Below are positions 40,327 through 49,900 of a DNA stretch of 64,000 bases, in pieces. The stretch spans positions 806,001-870,000 of the forward strand of contig NZ_JZEY01000054.1 of the NCBI RefSeq assembly GCF_000969445.1, in the 5' to 3' direction. Numbering within the stretch: position 1 is the stretch's first letter; each line of letters opens with the position of its first letter. This DNA comes from Devosia chinhatensis. Its GTDB lineage: Bacteria > Pseudomonadota > Alphaproteobacteria > Rhizobiales > Devosiaceae. The translations under genes were made by a program, and so were the position numbers. A model generated the notes under the pieces. That model saw nothing but the letters and a program-made list of their open reading frames with translations. It made no database searches and had not been told where the DNA came from.

Positions 40327-40382
40327 TTGCATGCTCTCTACAAATGCATGCTATTGACATGTAATTGCTGAAAGCACATGTA
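40327..40382. promoter_or_regulatory. Divergent marR/MFS promoter with repeated GCATGC and ACATGT boxes
   Basis: Between the two genes GCATGC occurs twice, 17 bases apart (40329 and 40346), and ACATGT twice (about 40357 and 40376). TTGACA at 40354-40359 with CATGTA 17 bases later could be the MFS promoter. The repeats overlap this promoter and the marR start, as expected for an autoregulated MarR operator. Confidence 0.5.
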
Positions 40383-40450
40383 TGCCCGCAGAATTGATTT
40401 CGCAAGGGCCGACGCCGGGCGCCGACCCTCTCTTTTTGAGGATTGCCCCA

Positions 40451-42028
40451 ATGTCCGACCCCATGCAACCGGCCGATGCGCCGCAGGATACATCCGTTCG
40501 CCTGGTCATAGGCGCCGTCGCCGTCACCCTTCTGCTGGCCTCGCTGGGCCAGACCATCGTTTCTACCGCCTTGCCCACCATCGTCGGTCAGCTCGGCGGG
40601 CTCGATCACCTCACCTGGGTGGTCATTGCCTATCTCCTGAGCTCCACCGTCGTGGCCCCCATCTATGGCAAGCTGGGCGATCTCTTCGGCCGCAAGATCG
40701 TCCTGCAGGCCGCCATCGTGATCTTCCTCGTCGGGGCCGTGCTCTCGGCCATGGCCAGCTCCATGACCTTCCTCATTATCGCCCGCGCCATTCAGGGTCT
40801 GGGCGGTGGCGGGCTCATGGTCGTCGCCATGACCGTTGTGGCCGACATCATCCCGCCCCGCCAGCGCGGCAAGGTCCAAGGCCTCTTCGGCGCCGTCTTC
40901 GGCGTCGCCACGGTCATCGGGCCTTTGGCCGGCGGCTTCATTGTCGAGCACCTGTCCTGGCAGTGGATCTTTCTCATCAACCTGCCGCTTGGCATCCTGG
41001 CGCTGGCCGTCATCGCCGTTGCGCTCAAGCCGCGGGCCGAGCGGGTGAAGCACTCCATCGACTATTCCGGCTTCGTGCTGCTGTCGAGCGGGCTCACTGC
41101 CTTCGTCCTGGCCACTTCGCTGGGGGGCAATACCTGGCCCTGGTTCTCGGTGCAGATCGTCGGGCTCATCCTCTTTGCCCTCGCCACTCTTGCGGCCTTC
41201 CTCTGGGTCGAGGCCCGTGCTCCCGAGCCGGTCCTGCCGCTCAGCCTCTTCCGCAACAATACCTTCGCGGTCACCAGCGCCGTCGGCTTCCTGGTCGGCA
41301 TGGCCATGTTCGGCTCGATTACCTTCCTGCCAATGTACCTGCAGCTGGCCAAGGGCATTTCACCCACCGATTCAGCACTGCAATTGGTGCCGATGATGGT
41401 GGGCCTGATCGGCGCATCCATGCTGTCGGGCTTCATCATGACCCGCACCGGGCGCTATCGCTTCCTGCCCATCCTCTCCACCTTCGTCTTGGTCATCGGT
41501 CTCGTCCTGCTCGCCAACATGCAGCTCGATACCCCGGCGACCCTGGTGGCGCTCTACATGTTCCTGGTCGGCGCCGGCATCGGCCCGGTCAACAGCGTCA
41601 GCGTCACCGCCACGCAGAATGCCGTGCCCCGCGAAGTCGTCGGCACGGCCACCGCCGGCACCACGCTTTTCCGACAGATCGGCGGCTCGATCGGTGTTTC
41701 GGTCTTCGGCGCCATCTTTTCGAGCGGTCTGGCCGCGCGCCTGGGCAACATCATGCCGGCCGGCGGCGGCACGGGCAGCTTCAGCCCCCAGGCGGTTGCG
41801 ACCTTGCCCGAGCCGGTGCGCAATCTCGTGCTCGAAGCCTTCGCCAGTGCGCTGCACCCGGTCTTCTACACCGCTGCAGGCGCCGCGATCCTCGCCTTCG
41901 GCCTCAGCTTCCTGCTCGAGGAGCGCACCCTGGCCACCACCCTGCGCAAGGAGCCGGAGGCCGAAATCGACGCCGAGGAACATGCGACGGCTGCCATGGT
42001 CGGCGCGCCGCTCGCCGCCACCCGCTGA
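40451..42028 (+). CDS. MFS multidrug exporter, DHA2 (EmrB/QacA) family, 14 TM
   Basis: The 525-aa protein has about 14 helices. The DHA2 motifs are present: LGQTIVSTALPTIVGQLGG in TM1, YGKLGDLFGRKIVL after TM2, and QGLGGGGLMVVAM in TM4. ATG 40451 has GAGGA eight bases upstream and is favoured over ATG 40382, which lies too near the promoter. Likely exports drugs or toxic compounds under the divergent MarR regulator. Confidence 0.85.
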   Translation: MSDPMQPADAPQDTSVRLVIGAVAVTLLLASLGQTIVSTALPTIVGQLGGLDHLTWVVIAYLLSSTVVAPIYGKLGDLFGRKIVLQAAIVIFLVGAVLSAMASSMTFLIIARAIQGLGGGGLMVVAMTVVADIIPPRQRGKVQGLFGAVFGVATVIGPLAGGFIVEHLSWQWIFLINLPLGILALAVIAVALKPRAERVKHSIDYSGFVLLSSGLTAFVLATSLGGNTWPWFSVQIVGLILFALATLAAFLWVEARAPEPVLPLSLFRNNTFAVTSAVGFLVGMAMFGSITFLPMYLQLAKGISPTDSALQLVPMMVGLIGASMLSGFIMTRTGRYRFLPILSTFVLVIGLVLLANMQLDTPATLVALYMFLVGAGIGPVNSVSVTATQNAVPREVVGTATAGTTLFRQIGGSIGVSVFGAIFSSGLAARLGNIMPAGGGTGSFSPQAVATLPEPVRNLVLEAFASALHPVFYTAAGAAILAFGLSFLLEERTLATTLRKEPEAEIDAEEHATAAMVGAPLAATR

Positions 42029-42253
42029 TCGTCACCGCCGCGCAGGTCCGGATGCGCGGCGGAACACTGCCTTTTCAGACACTTGGCGCGCCCGGCAGAA
42101 TCATTTTTGCAACACTTCCGCCGCGACTTTGCAGCGAGCACGCCCCAGCCGACTTATGGCGAAATTGTGAGTGGCCAAATCGGCGCGCTCGCGTACCTTG
42201 GCTGCATTAGCTCTGCCGAATGCGTCGCCGGCTGTCCTCTGGAGAACACAAGC

Positions 42254-42871
42254 GTGCCCTTGCGTTGGCAGGAAGTGGCTTTGCCACTCGTTACCATCAC
42301 CGTCCTCATCCTTCTCAAATATGTGCCGTTGACCGAGCACCTGCCTCTGGCGCGGGCCGCTGGGGTCGTTGCCTTCGGCTATGCGGCCTTTCTGGCTTTG
42401 CGCCTGGTCCAGCCCGAAGAGGGCATCATGGTCGAGGGCGGCTGGGCCGAATTGCGGCCGTCGCTGGTCGAATATTTTGCCTGCTACGGCGCGGCGGCTC
42501 TCGCGGCAATCCTGCTCTTCGCCGTGATCGTCATGGGAAGCATTGCCGACCCCACGCAATTGATCGCCACCTATATCGCCGTGATCCTGCTGGCGTCCGG
42601 CGCGCTGGGCATCGGCATTGCCGGTCTCTTCACCAGCACCCGCTGGGACAACCGCCAGGTGCGCCATCGTTCGGCCATGGGCCGCGAAACCGTGCTCGAC
42701 TGGTCCGATGTGCGCGCCGTCCGCCCCAATTGGCGCGGCATCACCATCAGCGCCGGCAATGGCCGGATCACCTTCTCGCAATTCCACGGCGGCGCCGCCC
42801 AGTTGGCCACACATGCCGCGACGCGCGCCAAGCGCAACGCCGAAGCCGCATCCAAGGCCTTCGCGCTTTGA
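42254..42871 (+). CDS. Membrane protein with C-terminal PH-like domain, unknown function
   Basis: From GTG 42254 (GGAGA eight bases upstream) the protein has 205 aa. Four hydrophobic helices occupy residues 8-140. A soluble C-terminal domain (about 145-200) with alternating strands, VLDWSDVRAV and GITISAGNGRITFSQF, recalls bacterial PH-like domains. No specific family recognised. Residues before 42254 in the open frame are not convincing coding sequence. Confidence 0.55.
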   Translation: MPLRWQEVALPLVTITVLILLKYVPLTEHLPLARAAGVVAFGYAAFLALRLVQPEEGIMVEGGWAELRPSLVEYFACYGAAALAAILLFAVIVMGSIADPTQLIATYIAVILLASGALGIGIAGLFTSTRWDNRQVRHRSAMGRETVLDWSDVRAVRPNWRGITISAGNGRITFSQFHGGAAQLATHAATRAKRNAEAASKAFAL

Positions 42872-43048
42872 CATATGAAGGCGACGCCAATCGGCGGCGC
42901 CTCTCATCCCGGATCGTTCCTTCGACAAGAACTAAAGGCACGACGGCCCGTCTGAGCGGCGCGTGATAATGGTCTCATCACGCCTCTTCATCCCTGCCAT
43001 CACCACATTCCGTTTGCGGCCATGGCCGGGCTCCTTTAGCCTTCCGGC

Positions 43049-45136
43049 ATGAACGCTCCAGTCCCCGCCCGCACCATCCGCTCCGTCTGCCCGCATGATT
43101 GCCCGTCGGTCTGCGCCCTCGATGTCGATATCCTTGCCGATGGCACGATCGGCCGGGTGCGCGGCGCCAAGGACGATCCCTATACGGCGGGCGTGATCTG
43201 CGAAAAAGTCGCGCGCTATGCCGAGCGCATCCACCACCCCGAGCGTCTCCTTCATCCCATGCGCCGGGTCGGCCCCAAGGGCGCAGGGCAGTGGCAGGCC
43301 ATTTCCTGGGATGAGGCGCTGGACGAGATTGCTGCCCGGTTCCTGGCCGTCGAAGCCGAGCACGGTGCTGAATCGGTCTGGCCTTATTTTTATGCCGGCA
43401 CCATGGGGCATGTGCATCGCGACGGCATCGAGCGCCTGCGCGCCGTGCGCGGCTATTCCCATCAATACGACACCATCTGCACCGGCCTCTCCTGGCCGGG
43501 CTATATCGCAGGCACTGGTCTGCTCGGCGGCGTCAATCCCGAACAGATGGCCGAAGCCGATTGCGTCGTCATCTGGGGCACCAATGCGGTGCACACCCAG
43601 GTCAATGTGATGACCCATGCCATGCGGGCCCGCAAGCAACGCGGCGCCAAGGTCGTGGCCATCGACATTTACCGCAATGCGACCATGGAACAGGCCGATA
43701 TGGGCCTTGTGCTGCGCCCCGGCACGGATGGCGCATTGGCTGTGGCCGTGATGCATGTGCTGCTGCGCGACGGCCTTGCCGATCGCCAATACATGGCCAA
43801 ATTCACAGACTTCGGTCCCGACTTTGAATCGCATCTTGAGGCGCGCACGCCGCAATGGGCGGCTGAAATCACCGGCCTTTCTGTCGCCGAGATCGAGGCC
43901 TTCGCCCATCTGGTCGGCAAGACGCCCAGAACCTTTTTCCGCCTTGGCTATGGCTTTTCACGCCAGCGCAATGGCGCTACTGCCGTTCATGCCGCCCTGT
44001 GCATCCCGGCCATGACCGGCGCCTGGCAGCATCGCGGCGGCGGCGCCTTCCATTCCAATTCCGGCACATGGTCGCTGGACAAGTCGCGGCTCGAAGGCCG
44101 GCATCTGCAAAAGGGCACGCCCCGCATTCTCGACATGTCCGAGATCGGCCCCATCCTTACCGGTGATGCCACGGCGCTGCAGGGCGGCAAGCCGGTCCAC
44201 GCCATGATCGTGCAGAACACCAATCCCGCTGTTGTGGCCCCCGACCAGAAGAAGGTCCGCGAGGGACTGCTGCGAGAGGATCTGTTCCTCGTCGTCCATG
44301 AACAGTTCATGACCGAGACCGCAGAGTTGGCCGACATCGTCCTGCCCGCCACAATGTTCCTCGAACACAACGATTACTACACGCGCGGCGGTCACACGCG
44401 GGTGCTCTACGGGCCGGCCGTGGTCGATGCGCCCGGTGACACCCGTTCCAATCACGATGTCATCAACGCCATCGCCTTGCGGCTGGGCAGCGACGATCCG
44501 AGCTTCCATATCAGCGACCGCGACGTCATCGCCGATACTTTTGCCCGATCCAACTTTCCGCCCCTCGAGGAAATCGAGCGTCAGGGCTACATCAATCGCG
44601 AGCGACCCGATGACGCCGCCCGCTTCGCCAACGGTTTCGGCTGGCCCGATGGCCGCTTCCGTTTCGCCCCCGCCTGGCAGGATGTCGCCCGGAAAGGCTA
44701 TCGCTGGTCCTGCGACCCGGCCGACATGCCGCGCTTCGCCGACCACTGGGCCATAAACGAGGCGACCGATGCGGTCCATCCCTTCAAGCTGGCCACCAGT
44801 CCCGCCCGCGGCTTCCTCAATTCGTCGTTCAACCAGACCCCCGGCAGCCTCAGGCGCGAGGGTGAGCCCTCCGTCTTCATTCATCCCGAAGATGCTGTGC
44901 GCCTTGGCATTGCCGAGGGCGATGCCGTCACGGTCGGGAATGTGCGGGGCCAGGTTCACCTCACCGCGCGTCTCCATACCGGTCTCAATACCGGCGTGCT
45001 GATTGCCGAAGGCCTCCATCGCAACAAGGCGCATCGCGGCGGGCAGGGCATCAACATGCTGACCAGCGCCACCCCCGCTCCCCCCTTCGGCGGCGCGGCC
45101 TTCCACGATGCAGCCGTCTGGATTCGCAAGGCCTAG
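43049..45136 (+). CDS. Molybdopterin-containing oxidoreductase, PSR/DMSO reductase superfamily
   Basis: The 695-aa catalytic subunit has an N-terminal 4Fe-4S site (Cys14, Cys18, Cys22, Cys51 in CPHDC, SVC and ICEK). Then come the molybdopterin domain, with VIWGTNAVHTQVNV and GYGFSRQRNG, and a C-terminal molydopterin dinucleotide-binding domain with SFNQTPGSLRR. There is no Tat signal, so it is cytoplasmic. No electron-transfer partner subunits adjoin it, and the substrate is not predictable. The next gene is a TSUP permease, which often moves sulfur compounds, but it is convergent. Confidence 0.82.
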   Translation: MNAPVPARTIRSVCPHDCPSVCALDVDILADGTIGRVRGAKDDPYTAGVICEKVARYAERIHHPERLLHPMRRVGPKGAGQWQAISWDEALDEIAARFLAVEAEHGAESVWPYFYAGTMGHVHRDGIERLRAVRGYSHQYDTICTGLSWPGYIAGTGLLGGVNPEQMAEADCVVIWGTNAVHTQVNVMTHAMRARKQRGAKVVAIDIYRNATMEQADMGLVLRPGTDGALAVAVMHVLLRDGLADRQYMAKFTDFGPDFESHLEARTPQWAAEITGLSVAEIEAFAHLVGKTPRTFFRLGYGFSRQRNGATAVHAALCIPAMTGAWQHRGGGAFHSNSGTWSLDKSRLEGRHLQKGTPRILDMSEIGPILTGDATALQGGKPVHAMIVQNTNPAVVAPDQKKVREGLLREDLFLVVHEQFMTETAELADIVLPATMFLEHNDYYTRGGHTRVLYGPAVVDAPGDTRSNHDVINAIALRLGSDDPSFHISDRDVIADTFARSNFPPLEEIERQGYINRERPDDAARFANGFGWPDGRFRFAPAWQDVARKGYRWSCDPADMPRFADHWAINEATDAVHPFKLATSPARGFLNSSFNQTPGSLRREGEPSVFIHPEDAVRLGIAEGDAVTVGNVRGQVHLTARLHTGLNTGVLIAEGLHRNKAHRGGQGINMLTSATPAPPFGGAAFHDAAVWIRKA

Positions 45137-45184
45137 GGTAGGGGCAAAGGTCTGCCCGCGATCGGCTCAACCCGCTCCGGCCTG

Positions 45185-45952
45185 TCAGGCGAAATAGGCG
45201 GTCCAGAAGAAATATCCCGTCATGGCGATGCCATAGGCGATGACGCCGTTACGGATCCAGTCGCGCGGAATATGCTGGGCCAGTCGCGCTGCCACATAGC
45301 CGCCGATGGTCACGCCCACCAGTGCGATCGAGCCGTGATACCAGTCGATCGATCCATTGATGGCAAAGCGCACCACCGCCACCAGGGCAACGATAGACGA
45401 GACATAGAGCTTGAGCCCGTTCATGGCATGGATGTCGCTCATTCCCGCCATGGCGAGAAAGGCCAGCAGCAGGATGCCGAGCCCGGCATTGAAGAATCCG
45501 CCATAGATGCACACCGCTGCGAGCAGGCTCAGCAGCAGCAGCGCGCCGACCATCTTCATGCCGCCACCCGTGCCGCTGCGCGCCTTGACCGCGGCGTTGA
45601 TCTGGTTGCCGAAGACGAACAGCGCCACCGCAAAGCTCATCAGCCACGGCACGACCTTGGAGAATTGCTCGTCCGACACCACCAGCAGCAATTCGGCGCC
45701 CAGATAGCCGAACACGGCCGCGATCAGGCCATAGAGCATCAGCTTGTCGCGATGCGGGGCCATGGCCTTCCAATAGCCCACCGCGCCGCTCACATAGCCG
45801 GGCAGGGCGGCATAGGTATTGGAAGCATTGGCCAGGACTGGCGGCACGCCTGAAAACAGCAGCGCCGGGAACACGATGAACGACCCGCCTCCGGCCAGAG
45901 AATTGACGGCTCCGCCCAGCAGGCCCGCCACCAGCAGCAACAATTCGGTCAT
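45185..45952 (-). CDS. TSUP (TauE/SafE) family permease
   Basis: The 255-aa protein has about eight helices. The N-terminal repeat is GLLGGAVNSLAGGGSFIVFPALL, with the GGGS signature, and the C-terminal repeat contains VGVTIGGYVAARLAQHIP. TSUP members transport sulfite, sulfonates or other anions. ATG 45952 with GAGGGGG upstream gives the proper length; the longer frame is rejected. Convergent with the molybdoenzyme. Confidence 0.85.
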   Translation of the reverse strand: MTELLLLVAGLLGGAVNSLAGGGSFIVFPALLFSGVPPVLANASNTYAALPGYVSGAVGYWKAMAPHRDKLMLYGLIAAVFGYLGAELLLVVSDEQFSKVVPWLMSFAVALFVFGNQINAAVKARSGTGGGMKMVGALLLLSLLAAVCIYGGFFNAGLGILLLAFLAMAGMSDIHAMNGLKLYVSSIVALVAVVRFAINGSIDWYHGSIALVGVTIGGYVAARLAQHIPRDWIRNGVIAYGIAMTGYFFWTAYFA

Positions 45953-46228
45953 CGTCAGTCCCCCTCGATACCTCCTCCTAGCGGCACCTGACCGGTTCGC
46001 CCAACACAATTGTCTGATCGGTCCATCACGGCGATTGATCGGATGCTTGACTTCTGACCGCGCGGGCACCATTTTCCACTCCGGTTGCTGGCGCCTGCCG
46101 CCCGCGGGTCGAAAGATCCATGGTGAAGTCCAGCATCGCTTCTTGATCCCTTCGGTTCTTCCTCCCAGGGCGCATCATGGCAATGCGGGCTCCCATGTCT
46201 CAAGCCGCCTCCGTTCGGAGAGACCGAT

Positions 46229-46669
46229 ATGTCTTTTTCCCTCGATACCCCCTCCGCCCAGACCCTGAAGTCCGAGGCAAAGAATCTGCGTGAGGAACGC
46301 GCCCGTGCCGGCCGCATGCTGACCCACAGCGCCGCGCTCGAAGAGGTTGCCCGTGCTCATGGCTACCGCGACTGGAACACGGCGCGCGCTGCCTTGCCCG
46401 ATCGCGTCGCGGTGCCTTTCCAGGTCGGCATGCGCGTCAAGGGTTACTACCTGGAACAGCCCTTCAAGGGCCTGCTTCTGGGGGTGCAGCTGGCGCACAA
46501 CATGCAGCATTATACGCTGACCGTGCATTTCGACACGCCGGTCAATGTCACGCCCAACTTCATGTTTGCCGCACCCCGCCAGCGGGTGACGGCCACGGTG
46601 GACATTCGCGGCATCTCGCCGGCCTTGCGCGGCAATGGCGCCCCGCAGATGCACATCATGCGCGAATAG
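46229..46669 (+). CDS. Glyoxalase-superfamily-related protein (Glyoxalase_8 type)
   Basis: The 146-aa protein has the pattern A-K-x-L-R-x3-R-x6-LTHSAALEEVARAHGYRDWNTARA (residues about 17-54), which marks the helical Glyoxalase_8 domain. The C-terminal half is beta-rich and ends HIMRE. Enzymatic activity of the family is not established. It stands alone upstream of the convergent c-di-GMP gene. Confidence 0.7.
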   Translation: MSFSLDTPSAQTLKSEAKNLREERARAGRMLTHSAALEEVARAHGYRDWNTARAALPDRVAVPFQVGMRVKGYYLEQPFKGLLLGVQLAHNMQHYTLTVHFDTPVNVTPNFMFAAPRQRVTATVDIRGISPALRGNGAPQMHIMRE

Positions 46670-46701
46670 CAGCTGGGCCGGCTTGGTGGCCGGCCCGTCT
46701 T

Positions 46702-49131
46702 TCAGGCGATCTGCTTGAGCTCGGGCCAGACGATGCGGCCCGGGCGCCCCAGATAGAAGCCCTGTGCTTCCGTACAACCCTCGATCCGCAGCACGTCAAG
46801 CTGCTCGAGCGTTTCCACGCCCTCCGCCAGCACCGGCACCGAGAGGCTCTTGCCCAGCGCCAGGATGGCGCGCACGATGGCCTTGGCCTGTTCGTCGCGC
46901 TCCACCTCGGTCATGAAGGAGCGATCGAGCTTGATCTTGTCGAACGGGAAGCTGCGCAGCGTATCGAGCGAGGAATAGCCCGTACCGAAATCGTCGATGG
47001 CGATGGACACCCCCAGCGCCTTGATCGCGCCCAGCACCGCCAGCGCCCGCTGCCGATCCGAGATGATCGCCGTCTCGGTGACTTCCAGCTCCAGCCGGGC
47101 AGGGGCGAGCCCGGTCTGCTCCAGCACCGATTTGACCAGGTCCACCAGCTCCAGCTGCGCCAGCTGCAATCCGGAAACGTTGACCGCGATGCGGTGCGGC
47201 TCCGGCCAGCGCGCCGCTTCCTGGCAGGCATTGTTCAGAACCCACGCGCCGATGGCGCTGATGGCGCCGCATTCCTCGGCCAGCGGGATGAATTCGGAGG
47301 GCGGCACCGGCCCATGGCCCGGCCGGTCCCAGCGCAGCAGCACCTCATAGCCAGTGATCCGCCCGGTCGTGACCGATTTCTGCACCTGATAGGCCAGGTG
47401 AAACCCGTCTTTCTCCACAGCGGTCCACAGATCCTTGGCCATGGCCCGCCGCTGCCGGGCGGCCTCGTCCATGTCGTGCTCGTAATAGCAGATGCGCTGG
47501 TCGATTTCCGCCTTGGCCCGATAGAGCGCCAGATCGGCATTGTTGAGCAGTTTCGAGCCGTCCATGCCATCCTGCGGGGCGATGGCGACGCCGATACTGC
47601 CGCCCAGAGCCAGCTGGTTCTCGCCATAAGTGACGCGCTGGCCCAGCGCCTCTTCGATGCGCCCGAGGAAATCGCGCAGCGCCGGCAGGGTGGTGAATGG
47701 CTTGATCGCGGCAAATTCGTCCCCGCCCAGCCGCGCCACGCTTTCCCCGTCCTTGAGCAGCGTACCGAACCGGCGCGCCAGTTCGCGTAGCACCTCGTCG
47801 CCCGCCGCGTGGCCATAGCCGTCATTGATATCCTTGAACCGGTCGAGATCGAGCGCGATCACCGCCAACTTGCCCTTGCCCCCGAGCGCGCCGAGCGCCG
47901 TGCCCAGCAGCTGCCCGAACCGCGCCCGGTTGGGCAGGCCGGTCAGCGAATCGTGGTGCGCGAGGTGGGCGATGGCCGCGGCATTGCGCCGGCTTTCCGA
48001 AATATCCTCCACCGTGGTGATGAAGGCGCCATTGCCCGCCGGGCTGTGGCGGATGCGGAAGGCCCGGTCGTCGGAAACCGGCTGCACCAGTTCACCCCCG
48101 CCGCCTTCGATCAGCTGCCGATGCTGCGGCAGCAGCTCCGCCACCCGGCCCTTGGCATCCTCTGGCGCCGTGCCCAGCCCCACCAGCGCATCGTGCAGCA
48201 CGTCCTCGAGCTCTGCCCCGGCCAGCTGCGCCGCCGCGCCCAGGCCCAGCAATTCGGCCAGCCGTGCATTGTGCAATTGCATCCGCCCGTCGCTGCCGAA
48301 CAGGGCAAGCCCCTGGCCCATATGGGTCAGCGCCAGGTTGAGCCGCTCATTGGCCTCGGCCAGCCGCGCCGCATCCTCGGCCCGCCGCGCCACTTCACGG
48401 GCCGTCCGCCGGCGGTCGGCCTCGTCGAGCACGAGGCTGCCGATGGCAAAACCCAGCACCAGGATCGAGATGAAGGCGACGATCAGCGACATCAGCCCGC
48501 CATCGACCTGCGCACTGCCGACGACAGCCATGCAATTGCTGAAATCGGCCGCCACCATGGCGGTGAAGTGCATGGCGCAGATCGCCGCCGTCAGCAGCCC
48601 TGCCGCGACGAGGTTCCAGGTCCAGCCACGCTTCAGCGTCGTGCCGAACGACAGGGCGGCCAGCGCCATGCCGGCCAGGATCGAGAGCGTTACCGCGCCC
48701 GAATGCCAGCCGATATCGCCCTGCATCATCAGCGAAGCGATGCCGGTATAATGCATGGTCGAAATACCCACGCCCACCGTGGCCCCGCCCAGCATGCGGT
48801 CGACCAGCCCCTTGCTGTGCACCGCCAGCCCGATGCCGCCGCCACAGACGAGAATGGCGATCAGCAGCGACAGCGCGGTCAGGCCGGGATCGTAGCTCAG
48901 CGCGAAGCCGGGCCGGAAGGCGAGCACGGCGATGAAATGGGTGGCCCAGATCCCCAGCCCCACCGACAGCGCCGAAACGCCATTCCACACATGGCGCATG
49001 CGCCCGCTGGCCTGGCGCGCATGATGCATCAGCCCGATACAGGCATAGGTGGCGATGAGGCAGACCAGCGCCGCCAGCAGCACGAAGGGCAGGTCATGGC
49101 CCACAATGAAAAAGTCGATCACCTGAAACAC
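46702..49131 (-). CDS. MHYT-PAS-GGDEF-EAL c-di-GMP signalling protein
   Basis: The 809-aa protein has an N-terminal MHYT sensor with seven helices and three copies of the repeat (ATHFIAVLAF, TMHYTGIASL, AMHFTAMVAA). A PAS-like region follows (about 265-385), then GGDEF (RLGGDEFAAIKP; about 390-550), and EAL (about 560-805) with EVLLRWDRPG in place of EAL, ELEVTETAI and DDFGTGYSS. The signature Gly-Gly-Asp-Glu-Phe and the phosphodiesterase acidic residues look intact, so both activities are possible. MHYT is thought to sense O2, CO or NO through copper. Confidence 0.9.
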   Translation of the reverse strand: MFQVIDFFIVGHDLPFVLLAALVCLIATYACIGLMHHARQASGRMRHVWNGVSALSVGLGIWATHFIAVLAFRPGFALSYDPGLTALSLLIAILVCGGGIGLAVHSKGLVDRMLGGATVGVGISTMHYTGIASLMMQGDIGWHSGAVTLSILAGMALAALSFGTTLKRGWTWNLVAAGLLTAAICAMHFTAMVAADFSNCMAVVGSAQVDGGLMSLIVAFISILVLGFAIGSLVLDEADRRRTAREVARRAEDAARLAEANERLNLALTHMGQGLALFGSDGRMQLHNARLAELLGLGAAAQLAGAELEDVLHDALVGLGTAPEDAKGRVAELLPQHRQLIEGGGGELVQPVSDDRAFRIRHSPAGNGAFITTVEDISESRRNAAAIAHLAHHDSLTGLPNRARFGQLLGTALGALGGKGKLAVIALDLDRFKDINDGYGHAAGDEVLRELARRFGTLLKDGESVARLGGDEFAAIKPFTTLPALRDFLGRIEEALGQRVTYGENQLALGGSIGVAIAPQDGMDGSKLLNNADLALYRAKAEIDQRICYYEHDMDEAARQRRAMAKDLWTAVEKDGFHLAYQVQKSVTTGRITGYEVLLRWDRPGHGPVPPSEFIPLAEECGAISAIGAWVLNNACQEAARWPEPHRIAVNVSGLQLAQLELVDLVKSVLEQTGLAPARLELEVTETAIISDRQRALAVLGAIKALGVSIAIDDFGTGYSSLDTLRSFPFDKIKLDRSFMTEVERDEQAKAIVRAILALGKSLSVPVLAEGVETLEQLDVLRIEGCTEAQGFYLGRPGRIVWPELKQIA

Positions 49132-49362
49132 CTTGAGCGCTTCCCCCGGAACGTGCCGTCAGCACTAGGGACTATCCCTTAAGGAGCCCTTAGCATTTCG
49201 CGCCCCGGCAAGCCCCTTGCGCTCACATCGTCCGGCATGCCTAAAAATGTCCTTCGAATGGGGGAAGCGCGCCTTTATCCCCGGCCAAGGACGCCCCACC
49301 GACCCGCGCCACGCAAAAACCGCTTGCCATCCCCCCAGCCTGCCGCTAGACCCGACCCCGCC

Positions 49363-49452
49363 GGAGAGGTGGCCGAGTGGTCGAAGGCACACCCCTGCTA
49401 AGGGTGCAGATCGGGAACGGTCTCGAGGGTTCGAATCCCTTCCTCTCCGCCA
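49363..49452 (+). tRNA. tRNA-Ser (anticodon GCU)
   Basis: The 90-base sequence folds as a class II tRNA: acceptor arms GGAGAGG and CCTCTCC, D-loop region GGCCGAGTGGTCGAAGGC, anticodon stem ACCCC/GGGGT-like pairing around CTGCTAA with anticodon GCT, a long variable arm, and the T arm with GGTTCGAATCC. CCA is encoded. The 3' end is the likely insertion site of the accessory element. Confidence 0.95.
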
Positions 49453-49457
49453 ATCAC

Positions 49458-49489
49458 CCCAATAGGCCGTTGTTTTGATTGGGTTTTTT
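49458..49489 (+). terminator. Terminator behind tRNA-Ser
   Basis: CCCAAT and ATTGGG pair across a 14-base loop and are followed by TTTTTT. It lies six bases after the tRNA, at the left edge of the element. Confidence 0.55.
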
Positions 49490-49612
49490 GTTTCTTCCAA
49501 TCCAATGCCCGCCTATAAACCCGCCTAAAAATGGGCATTTGCTTTCAACGCATTGCGACAGATAGAAACAGGTTGAGCTGGCGTCTTAGGTCAAAGATGC
49601 TAGAAACTTGCT

Positions 49613-49900
49613 ATGGACGACGAATCTTCAAAGCCCGCCACAAGTACTGAGAAAGCCGTTGAAATGCGCGAGCGCCGCCGTAAAGCAGGCGTCGTGCAGA
49701 TGAACTTTTTTGTCCGGGAAGAGGACAAACCAGCCATCGTCAAGGCGATGCGTGATTACACCGACCTGGCCTGGCTGGCTCTCTATGATGCCGGTGCCGT
49801 CCTGCATGGTGCAAATGAGGCGCGCGCGGCAGATATTCGCACAAGACTTGGCTTGGCGCCTCCGGCGGCGGTCAGGCCATCAGAGACTACGAAGAAGTAG
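49613..49900 (+). CDS. Small RHH-like protein, function unknown
   Basis: A 95-aa, basic N-terminus protein. RRRKAGVVQMNFFVREEDKP followed by a helix resembles the beta-strand/helix start of ribbon-helix-helix DNA-binding proteins. It is the first gene inside the element, which fits a local regulator or relaxosome accessory. Its 3' end overlaps the convergent 94-aa gene by 14 bases. Confidence 0.5.
   Translation: MDDESSKPATSTEKAVEMRERRRKAGVVQMNFFVREEDKPAIVKAMRDYTDLAWLALYDAGAVLHGANEARAADIRTRLGLAPPAAVRPSETTKK

Noticed and set aside
40378-42210. 610-codon open frame on the plus strand
   Set aside because: Alternate frame of the DHA2 exporter; Arg/His-rich with no hydrophobic helices.
46702-49131. 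Degenerate EAL domain because the motif reads EVL
   Set aside because: EVL is a common active variant, and the other catalytic motifs such as DDFGTGYSS are intact.
47809-49182. 457-codon open frame on the plus strand
   Set aside because: Antisense shadow of the MHYT-GGDEF-EAL gene, Gln/Arg/His-rich, no ribosome-binding site.
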